Of a DNA stretch of 6,534 nucleotides, positions 1 through 5,502 are shown piece after piece. The translations under genes were made by a program, and so were the position numbers. Origin of the DNA: an uncultured Clostridia bacterium (GTDB lineage Bacteria > Bacillota_A > Clostridia > Oscillospirales > Oscillospiraceae). Positions within the stretch are counted from its first letter, which is position 1. Each line of letters starts with the position of its first letter. The stretch is taken from contig CASEPH010000372.1 of the NCBI GenBank assembly GCA_949289625.1, positions 1 to 6,534 on the forward strand, read 5' to 3'. The notes below the pieces were generated by a model that was given only the letters and a program-made list of their open reading frames with translations, had not been told where the DNA came from and did no database searches.

Positions 1-1
1 G

Positions 2-124
2 TATAAATCAGTATTGGTGGAAACAGCCATTCAGGACCCCACAACTCTGGCAATTTATCGATTCTTGTTTGCTCAAATAGTTTTGTCCTTTGGGGCAGGC
101 AATTATTTGGGCTCTGATTCGTAA
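2..124 (+). CDS. Possible 3' end of an upstream gene (partial, unrecognised)
   Basis: One frame is open from the left edge to a TAA at 122-124, giving about 40 residues, including the stretch LAIYRFLFAQIVLSFGAG and ending NYLGSDS. The tail is hydrophobic enough to be the end of a helix. The stop lies 13 bases before the DegV ribosome binding site, a spacing typical of genes in one operon. I do not recognise the family. A random frame of this length stays open fairly often (very roughly one in seven), so this could equally be non-coding upstream sequence. I see no clear promoter in 1-147, which mildly favours read-through from an upstream gene. Sequence to the left of the window would settle it. 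Confidence 0.3.
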   Translation, partial: YKSVLVETAIQDPTTLAIYRFLFAQIVLSFGAGNYLGSDS

Positions 125-147
125 AAAGGAAGTCTTAGGAGGACAAT

Positions 148-990
148 ATGAGTATTAAAATTGTGACGGATTCAACCTGCGATTTGCCCCGGGAACTCAT
201 TCATGCACATCATATTTCGGTGATCCCCCTGCACATAAACAAAGGAGAAGACTCCTTTTTGGATGGCCTCGAAATCACGCCGGAGGATATCTTTTCTTAT
301 GTGGAAAAAGGAGGAGATATCTGCACAACAGCTGCGCCAAATCCTATGGAGCTGTCAGAATATTTCGAGGAACTCAGCCTGCAATATGAAGCGGTTATCA
401 TGATTACAATTGGCTCCGGTTTTTCAAGCTGCTATCAAAATGCAGTGATTGCTGCCAGTGAATTTTCCAATGTGTACATAGTGGATTCAAAGAATCTATC
501 CAGTGGTCAGGGGATTATTGTGATGGAAGCGGCCAAAATGGCAGAACAGGGCGTCTCACCCGAAAAGATATGTATGCGCTTGGAGAGTGCCGCAAGCCGT
601 GTCAATGCCAGCTTTATTCTTGACCGGTTGGACTATATGCGAAAGGGCGGCCGTTGTTCTTCCGTTGCGGCACTGGGGGCAAATTTGATGCATCTGAAAC
701 CGTGCATCGAAGTCAGCGGTGGAATCATGCGCGTAGGAAAAAAGTATCGGGGTTCTCTGGAAAAAGTCATGTATCAATATACCAAAGACCGCATTTCGGT
801 ACCCGGAAATATTTCTGATGGACGTGTCTATATTGTATATCCATCTGCTAAGCGGGAAGCTGTGGACGCTGCGAGGCAGGTCCTGACCGAAGATAAAAGA
901 TTCACTGATATTCAAGAGACCTTCGCGGGCTGCACAGTAGCATGCCATTGCGGACCCAACACGATTGGTGTGATGTTTCTTGAGGATTAG
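148..990 (+). CDS. DegV family protein (fatty-acid-binding, FakB-like)
   Basis: This is a full-length DegV-family protein of 280 residues, the usual size. Family members bind a long-chain fatty acid between two alpha/beta domains. The FakB members present it to the kinase FakA, which makes acyl-phosphate for phospholipid synthesis in the cytoplasm. Visible motifs are the N-terminal DSTCDLP (8-14), a Thr-Thr pair at 60-61, the loop IGSGFSS (88-94) in place of the common ISSGLSG, LDYMRKGGR (161-169), and the C-terminal HCGPNTIGV with His267. Thr61, Ser93 and His267 sit where FakB proteins hold the fatty-acid carboxylate. The start is fixed by AGGAGG at 137-142, five bases before ATG. The branching-enzyme gene follows after 47 bases with no hairpin between, so cotranscription is likely. 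The protein is fairly cysteine-rich, and Cys266 and Cys268 flank the ligand histidine. Genomes often carry several DegV paralogues with different acyl preferences, so the ligand is not predictable here. Confidence 0.93.
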   Translation: MSIKIVTDSTCDLPRELIHAHHISVIPLHINKGEDSFLDGLEITPEDIFSYVEKGGDICTTAAPNPMELSEYFEELSLQYEAVIMITIGSGFSSCYQNAVIAASEFSNVYIVDSKNLSSGQGIIVMEAAKMAEQGVSPEKICMRLESAASRVNASFILDRLDYMRKGGRCSSVAALGANLMHLKPCIEVSGGIMRVGKKYRGSLEKVMYQYTKDRISVPGNISDGRVYIVYPSAKREAVDAARQVLTEDKRFTDIQETFAGCTVACHCGPNTIGVMFLED

Positions 991-1037
991 AAAACAAATA
1001 ATGGAAAAGCGAGCAGCTGTTGTGATAGGAGCAGAAC

Positions 1038-2837
1038 ATGGATTTTCATGGATTTTATACTGGTAAAATTTTTGATGCCTATCAATATCTCGGCGCTCAT
1101 ATAACGGACGCCGGCGTAGTATTCCGCACCTTTGCTCCGGGAGCGCAGAAGGTTTCGCTGATTGGAGAATGCAGCCAATGGCGGGAATACGATATGAATC
1201 GGGTCTATGATGGAAACTTCTGGGAGCGTTATGTGGACAGTGTCAAACCGGGAAGCATGTACAAATACCGGATTTATGAAAAAAGCGGTAGCTGCGTTGA
1301 CCACTGTGATCCGTATGGTTTTGGAATGGAGTTGAGGCCCAATTCCGCATCCATCGTTCGGGATATGAACTCCTACCAGTTCCATGACTCAGCCTGGATG
1401 CTTTCCCGCTCTGACTGCAAAAACAGGCCACTTAATATCTATGAACTCCATTTCGGATCATTCCGAAAGCCATCGGAGAGAGCGGATGATTGGTATACTT
1501 ATGAGGAAATGGCGGATATTTTGATTCCGTATCTCAAGCAAAACGGATATAACTATCTGGAAATTATGCCGCTGAACGAGCATCCCTGTGATGAATCCTG
1601 GGGCTATCAAAGCACTGGCTTTTTCAGCCCAACCTCCCGTTATGGAACAGCAGATCAGCTAAAGGCCTTTGTAGACGCCTGCCATCAGAATGGCATAGGT
1701 GTCATCATGGATTTTGTTCCGGTACATTTTGCGGTAGACGGCTATGCTTTAGCTCAATTTGACGGCACAGCTTTGTATGAGTACCCCCATGCGGCAGTGG
1801 GTGTCAGTGAATGGGGAAGCCTAAACTTCATGCACTCTCGTGGTGAGGTTCGCAGCTTTCTGCAATCTGCCGCGAATTACTGGCTGGCGGAATTTCATGT
1901 AGATGGCCTGCGCATGGACGCAATCAGCCGCATGATTTATTGGCAGGGAGACCCTGGACGGGGTGTCAATCTGGACGCAGTAAAATTCCTGCAATATATG
2001 AATCGGGGGTTGAAGACACTGCATCCAACCGCAATTCTGATAGCGGAGGACTCCACATCCTATCCCAACGTTACAAAGTCTGTGTCTGAAAACGGCCTTG
2101 GATTTGACTATAAGTGGGACATGGGCTGGATGAACGACACCTTGGATTACTGCCGCACGGCTCCCGCATATCGCGGCATGAACTATCATAAGCTGACCTT
2201 TTCCATGATGTATTACTATCATGACCATTTTCTTCTGCCGCTGTCCCATGATGAAGTCGTTCACGGAAAAGCTACAATCCTGCAAAAAATGAACGGTCAA
2301 TATGAGAAGAAATTCCCTCAAGCCAGAATTCTCTATATGTATATGTATGCCCATCCGGGGAAAAAGCTGAATTTTATGGGGAATGAGATTGGGCAACTGC
2401 GAGAGTGGGATGAAAAGCGGCAGCAGGACTGGAACTTGTTGGATTTTCCTGTACATCGGGAGTTCCATCGCTTCATGATGGACTTGAACCATATTTATCT
2501 GCAACATCTTGCTCTGTCTGAAAAAGATTACGATCCCGATGGCTTTCGGTGGCTGGACTGCCATCAGGAGGAGCGGTGTATCTACGCCTTTGAACGCATA
2601 GGAAGCAGTGAACGAATCATCGCTGTCTTTAATTTTTCCAACTGTGAACAGATATACCAATTAAAGGTACGGAATTCGCAAACTGTCCAGGTGCTGCTGA
2701 GCAGTAATTGGGTAATTTACGGCGGCGATGAAACAAGTTGCGGCGCAAATTTGACGCCCAAAAACAACATACTGGAATTGACGATGAAACCCTATACGGC
2801 GCTTTATATGGTGGTGTGCAGTACAAATAAAAACTGA
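1038..2837 (+). CDS. glgB: 1,4-alpha-glucan branching enzyme (GH13)
   Basis: The enzyme (EC 2.4.1.18) cuts an alpha-1,4-glucan chain and rejoins it as an alpha-1,6 branch, in cytoplasmic glycogen synthesis. It has 599 residues. An N-terminal beta-rich CBM48-like domain (about 15-105) contains VVFRTFAPGAQKVSLIG. The GH13 barrel follows (about 130-480), then a beta-rich C-terminal domain (about 505-592). The four GH13 regions are intact: DFVPVH (225-230), GLRMDAIS with nucleophile Asp294, LIAEDST with acid/base Glu337, and LPLSHDEVVHG with Asp405. Branching-enzyme hallmarks are WGYQSTGFFSPTSRYG (188-203), FMGNEIGQ (447-454) and REWDEKRQQDW. It lacks the extra N1 module of long forms such as the roughly 730-residue E. 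coli enzyme. AGGAG at 1027-1031 supports the ATG at 1038. No glgC, glgD, glgA or glgP lies in the window, so this copy is apart from a full glycogen operon, at least on this side. It probably shares a transcript with the DegV gene and is closed by the hairpin after its stop. Confidence 0.95.
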   Translation: MDFHGFYTGKIFDAYQYLGAHITDAGVVFRTFAPGAQKVSLIGECSQWREYDMNRVYDGNFWERYVDSVKPGSMYKYRIYEKSGSCVDHCDPYGFGMELRPNSASIVRDMNSYQFHDSAWMLSRSDCKNRPLNIYELHFGSFRKPSERADDWYTYEEMADILIPYLKQNGYNYLEIMPLNEHPCDESWGYQSTGFFSPTSRYGTADQLKAFVDACHQNGIGVIMDFVPVHFAVDGYALAQFDGTALYEYPHAAVGVSEWGSLNFMHSRGEVRSFLQSAANYWLAEFHVDGLRMDAISRMIYWQGDPGRGVNLDAVKFLQYMNRGLKTLHPTAILIAEDSTSYPNVTKSVSENGLGFDYKWDMGWMNDTLDYCRTAPAYRGMNYHKLTFSMMYYYHDHFLLPLSHDEVVHGKATILQKMNGQYEKKFPQARILYMYMYAHPGKKLNFMGNEIGQLREWDEKRQQDWNLLDFPVHREFHRFMMDLNHIYLQHLALSEKDYDPDGFRWLDCHQEERCIYAFERIGSSERIIAVFNFSNCEQIYQLKVRNSQTVQVLLSSNWVIYGGDETSCGANLTPKNNILELTMKPYTALYMVVCSTNKN

Positions 2838-2851
2838 GTACAAAATACAGA

Positions 2852-2898
2852 CAAAAGCAGTCCCTTTGCCTAAAAAACAGGCATGGGGGCTGCTTTTG
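2852..2898 (+). terminator. Rho-independent terminator after the branching-enzyme gene
   Basis: The arm CAAAAGCAGTCCC (2852-2864) pairs with GGGGCTGCTTTTG (2886-2898) over 13 positions, with one G-T wobble. A second inner stem, GCCT (2868-2871) with AGGC (2879-2882), closes a seven-base A-rich loop. The right arm carries a TTTT run (2894-2897). It starts 14 bases after the TGA. The A-rich left arm gives a U-run on the opposite strand, so it could work in both directions, although no opposing gene is nearby. It separates the DegV-GlgB unit from oleate hydratase. Confidence 0.85.
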
Positions 2899-2925
2899 CC
2901 CATATCATGTGCAGGAGTTTCCGGC

Positions 2926-2931
2926 TACAAT
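2926..2931 (+). promoter_or_regulatory. Candidate -10 box for oleate hydratase
   Basis: TACAAT differs from TATAAT at one position and lies in the only stretch between the upstream terminator and the hydratase ribosome binding site. A start near 2938 would give a leader of roughly 28 bases. No good -35 lies at 16-18 bases: the sequence there is TATCAT or similar, and TTGCCC at 2896-2901 is too far upstream. This is a weak call made mainly because the gene needs a promoter here. Confidence 0.25.
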
Positions 2932-2950
2932 ACAAGCACAAACAAAAAAC

Positions 2951-2957
2951 AAGGAGG
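2951..2957 (+). promoter_or_regulatory. Strong ribosome binding site for oleate hydratase
   Basis: AAGGAGG lies eight bases before the ATG at 2966, a near-ideal Shine-Dalgarno sequence and spacing. It decides the start: the in-frame ATG at 2909 would add 19 residues, lacks a comparable site, and lies just downstream of the terminator. Starting at 2966 also gives the N-terminus usual for this family. Confidence 0.9.
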
Positions 2958-2965
2958 CGCACAAT

Positions 2966-4741
2966 ATGTATTATGCAAGCGGCACTTATGAAGCATTTGC
3001 ACGTCCTTTGAAGCCGGAGGGCGTTGACCAGAAGTCGGCCTATATTATCGGCACCGGGCTGGCGGCCCTGACCGCAGCCTGCTATCTGGTGCGGGATGGT
3101 CAGATGAAAGGTGAGCACATCCATCTCTTTGAGAAAGACCCCATCCCCGGTGGAGCCTGCGACGGCTGGGAGTATCCCGGTGTGGGATATGTCATGCGCG
3201 GTGGCCGCGAGATGGACAATCATTTTGAGGTCATGTGGGATCTGTTCCACTCCATTCCTTCCATTGAGACGGAGGGCGTCAGTGTTCTGGACGAATACTA
3301 CTGGCTGAACAAAAAGGACCCCAACTACTCCCTCTGCCGTGCCACTGTCAATCGGGGCGAGGATGCCCACACCGACGGGAAGTTTGCCCTGTCCGACAAG
3401 GCGGCCATGGAGATCATGAAGCTGTTCTTCACCCCCGACGAGCAGCTTTATGACAAGCGCATCACGGATTTCTTTGACGACGAGGTACTGAACTCCAACT
3501 TCTGGCTCTACTGGCGCACTATGTTCGCCTTCGAGAACTGGCACAGCGCCCTGGAGATGAAACTCTACATCAAACGCTTCGTCCACCATGTGGGCGGTCT
3601 GCCGGATTTCAAGGCCCTGCGATTCACGAAGTACAACCAGTATGAGTCCATGATCCTCCCCATGATCAAGTATCTGGAATCTCACAATGTCCAGTTCCAC
3701 TACAACACCAAGGTCGTCAATGTGGAATTCGACATCCAAACCGACAGGAAGCTCGCCAAACGCGTCGAACTGCTTGTGGACAACAGGACCGAATACGTGG
3801 ACCTGACCGAGAATGATCTGGTGTTCATCACCAACGGCGGCTGCGTGGAAAACTCCACCATTGGTTCCCAGAATGCTCCTGCTGCCTTCAACACTGAGAT
3901 TAAGCCGGGCGGCGGCTGGGATATGTGGCGTAAGATTGCCGCCCAGGACCCCTCCTTCGGCCATCCCGATAAGTTCTGCTATGATCCCGAGCAGTCCAAC
4001 TGGATGAGTGCCACTGTCACTACTCTGGACCAGAAGATCATTCCCTATATCAAGAACATCTGTAAGCGCGATCCGTTCAGCGGCGGCGTTGTCACCGGCG
4101 GCATCGTCACGGTGAAGGACTCCAGCTGGCTTCTCAGCTGGACTATCAACCGCCAGCCCCAGTTCCGCAGCCAGCCCAAGGACCAGTGCCTGGTCTGGGT
4201 CTACGGGCTGTTTTCCGATAAGCCGGGCGACTATGTGAAAAAGCCCATGCGGGAGTGCACCGGCAAAGAGATCTGCATGGAGTGGCTGTACCACATCGGC
4301 GTGCCGGAGAGCGAAATTGTGGAGTTAGCCGAGCACAGCGCCAATACCGTGCCGGTCATGATGCCTTATATCACTGCTTTCTTTATGCCCCGCGCCGCGG
4401 GCGACCGCCCCGACGTTGTTCCCGAGGGTGCCGTCAACTTTGCCTTCCTGGGCCAGTTTGCCGAGACTAAGCGGGACACCATCTTCACCACCGAGTACTC
4501 CATGCGCACCGGCATGGAGGCCGTTTATACCCTGTTGGACATCGACCGGGGTGTGCCGGAGGTTTGGGGCAGCACCTATGATATCCGTGACCTGTTAAAC
4601 GCGACTATCCAAATGCGGGACGGCAAGCCGCTGACGGAGATGGACCTGGGCTTCAAGGAGAAAATGGTTGTCAAAAAGCTGCTGGAGAAGATTCAGGGAA
4701 CCGACATTGAAAAACTGCTGAAAGAATATCATGTCATTTAA
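2966..4741 (+). CDS. ohyA: Oleate hydratase (FAD-binding, MCRA family)
   Basis: The enzyme (EC 4.2.1.53, the former myosin-cross-reactive antigen family) adds water to the cis-9 double bond of oleate and similar fatty acids, giving 10-hydroxy acids. It uses FAD without net redox and acts at the inner face of the membrane. From the ATG at 2966 it has 591 residues, the normal length. Visible features are the N-terminal MYYASGTYEAFARP typical of the family, the FAD dinucleotide loop GTGLAA (29-34), and RGGREM (78-83) with catalytic Glu82. The segment EMKLYIKRF (197-205) holds Tyr201. Further family segments are GLPDFKALRFTKYNQY (211-226), FITNGG (287-292), YFMPR-like FFMPR (472-476) and LGQFAE (495-500). 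As I recall the Staphylococcus aureus enzyme, its catalytic Glu82 and Tyr201 have the same numbers. The gene has its own strong ribosome binding site and lies behind a terminator, so it starts a new unit. Its GC content and C-ending codon use are clearly higher than in the flanking genes. The actual substrate (oleate, linoleate or others) cannot be read from the sequence. Confidence 0.97.
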   Translation: MYYASGTYEAFARPLKPEGVDQKSAYIIGTGLAALTAACYLVRDGQMKGEHIHLFEKDPIPGGACDGWEYPGVGYVMRGGREMDNHFEVMWDLFHSIPSIETEGVSVLDEYYWLNKKDPNYSLCRATVNRGEDAHTDGKFALSDKAAMEIMKLFFTPDEQLYDKRITDFFDDEVLNSNFWLYWRTMFAFENWHSALEMKLYIKRFVHHVGGLPDFKALRFTKYNQYESMILPMIKYLESHNVQFHYNTKVVNVEFDIQTDRKLAKRVELLVDNRTEYVDLTENDLVFITNGGCVENSTIGSQNAPAAFNTEIKPGGGWDMWRKIAAQDPSFGHPDKFCYDPEQSNWMSATVTTLDQKIIPYIKNICKRDPFSGGVVTGGIVTVKDSSWLLSWTINRQPQFRSQPKDQCLVWVYGLFSDKPGDYVKKPMRECTGKEICMEWLYHIGVPESEIVELAEHSANTVPVMMPYITAFFMPRAAGDRPDVVPEGAVNFAFLGQFAETKRDTIFTTEYSMRTGMEAVYTLLDIDRGVPEVWGSTYDIRDLLNATIQMRDGKPLTEMDLGFKEKMVVKKLLEKIQGTDIEKLLKEYHVI

Positions 4742-4757
4742 ACCAGAATGTTCTGGT
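4742..4757. repeat. 16-base perfect dyad directly after the hydratase stop codon
   Basis: ACCAGAA (4742-4748), a TG centre, and TTCTGGT (4751-4757) form a perfect inverted repeat of two 7-base arms. The two-base centre is too short for a good RNA loop, so it looks more like a binding site for a dimeric regulator, or a minor extension of the terminator region. It precedes the stem-loop at 4767 and lies between the hydratase and the DUF308 gene. No second copy is seen upstream of the hydratase. The function is unknown. Confidence 0.45.
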
Positions 4758-4766
4758 AAATGAAAC

Positions 4767-4810
4767 GGGGCTCCCACACTCAGCCGAGCCTGTCAGAGTG
4801 TGGGAGCCCC
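4767..4810 (+). terminator. Perfect 15-bp stem-loop after oleate hydratase (terminator or attenuator)
   Basis: GGGGCTCCCACACTC (4767-4781) is exactly complementary to GAGTGTGGGAGCCCC (4796-4810), with a 14-base loop. The stem is GC-rich and very stable. The downstream sequence ATTCTATAAC is only a poor U-tract, so termination may be incomplete. The next gene begins about 30 bases after the stem with hardly any room for a promoter. A leaky terminator or an mRNA-stabilising or processing hairpin is therefore as likely as a full stop. Confidence 0.75.
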
Positions 4811-4826
4811 ATTCTATAACAAAGGG

Positions 4827-4832
4827 AAGGAG
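4827..4832 (+). promoter_or_regulatory. Ribosome binding site for the DUF308 gene
   Basis: AAGGAG ends directly against the ATG at 4833 but lies nine bases before the in-frame GTG at 4842. The spacing favours the GTG. The ATG at 4833 could only use the weaker GGGA just upstream. A GTG at 4800 lies inside the hairpin and is rejected. Confidence 0.55.
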
Positions 4833-4841
4833 ATGTTGGCA

Positions 4842-5432
4842 GTGCCCTCAAATAAGCGGATTTGGGCCGCAAAGGTCGGCTATATTATCATTTCCATACT
4901 GATTGGTGTGCTGGGCATTGTGCTGATCGCTGTTCCGAATTTTTCCGTTTCGCTGTTATGCCGACTTGGCGGCGGAATCCTGATTCTGTTCGGCATTGTA
5001 AAAATTATCGGCTATTGCTCAAATGACTTATACCGATTGGCTTTTCAATATGATTTGGCAATTGGTATTTTGCTCATTGCGCTTGGCGCGATTCTGATAC
5101 TCCGCACACGCATTATGACCAGTCTCATCTGCGTTCTTCTGGGAATTTATACGCTTGCCGATGCGCTTTTGAAAATACAAATTTCCGTCGATTCAAAAGC
5201 ATTTGGCATTTGCCAGTGGTGGCTGATCCTCGTGGTGGCGATTATCACCGGCGTCGTTGGCTTTCTGCTGGTTTTCCGCCCGTCAGAAAACGCACGGATT
5301 GTTATGATTTTGCTGGGACTGGCCCTCCTTATGGAAGGTGCATTGAATTTCATTACGGTTCTGACATCTGTTAAAGTCAATCACCATCAACCGCCGATTG
5401 TCACCGGAAGTGAACATGAGGAAATCAAGTAG
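4842..5432 (+). CDS. DUF308 / HdeD-like integral membrane protein
   Basis: This is a protein of 196 residues from the GTG at 4842, or 199 from the ATG at 4833; the choice rests on ribosome-binding-site spacing and is uncertain. Six hydrophobic segments are visible, at about 10-31, 36-57, 70-88, 91-110, 126-146 and 151-175. They are joined by short loops, with basic residues near the N-terminus and a hydrophilic tail ending HEEIK. Six helices rich in Gly, Ile and Leu, with repeats of the type LLxGxxLLxxG, match the DUF308/HdeD family. The E. coli member HdeD is linked to acid resistance at high cell density, but for most of the family the biochemical role is unknown. I therefore assign no specific function. 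The gene follows oleate hydratase across a stem-loop without a visible promoter, so read-through expression is likely. A role in membrane or acid stress would fit beside a fatty-acid-detoxifying enzyme, but this is inference. Its base composition is closer to the DegV and branching-enzyme genes than to the hydratase. Confidence 0.82.
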   Translation: MPSNKRIWAAKVGYIIISILIGVLGIVLIAVPNFSVSLLCRLGGGILILFGIVKIIGYCSNDLYRLAFQYDLAIGILLIALGAILILRTRIMTSLICVLLGIYTLADALLKIQISVDSKAFGICQWWLILVVAIITGVVGFLLVFRPSENARIVMILLGLALLMEGALNFITVLTSVKVNHHQPPIVTGSEHEEIK

Positions 5433-5502
5433 AATTTGTACCTATACATGCCCATAGAGCTTTTATAAAAAGAAATCAAAATACATAAGGGAGGATGTCA
5501 TA

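Noticed and set aside
1037..1056. A tandem repeat of CATGGATTTT across the branching-enzyme start codon, which could suggest slippage-based switching
   Set aside because: There are only two copies, and the encoded start MDFHGFYTGKIFDAYQYLGA looks like a normal branching-enzyme N-terminus, so the repeat is probably chance.
1001..1066. A short frame of about 21 codons from the ATG at 1001, overlapping the branching-enzyme start
   Set aside because: It has no ribosome binding site, is out of frame with the enzyme, and encodes nothing recognisable.
1821..2660. A 279-codon open frame on the minus strand across the branching-enzyme gene
   Set aside because: It is antisense to the catalytic core of a clear GH13 enzyme, resembles no family I know, and is best explained as a shadow frame.
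2870..4294. A 474-codon open frame on the minus strand across the hydratase gene
   Set aside because: It lies antisense to an unmistakable oleate hydratase with intact motifs, its product is low-complexity (rich in Val, Leu, Gly, His) and resembles no family, and such long shadows are common opposite GC-rich genes.
4800..4841. The GTG at 4800 as start of the DUF308 gene
   Set aside because: It lies inside the right arm of the stem-loop, has no ribosome binding site, and the added residues (from GAPFYNKGKE) look unlike a protein N-terminus. Starts at 4842 or 4833 fit better.
5436..5469. A possible promoter before the radical SAM gene: TTGTAC at 5436 and TATAAA at 5464
   Set aside because: The spacing is 22 bases, well outside the usual 16-18, and AT-rich gaps give such matches easily. 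A promoter in this 70-base gap remains possible but is not supported.
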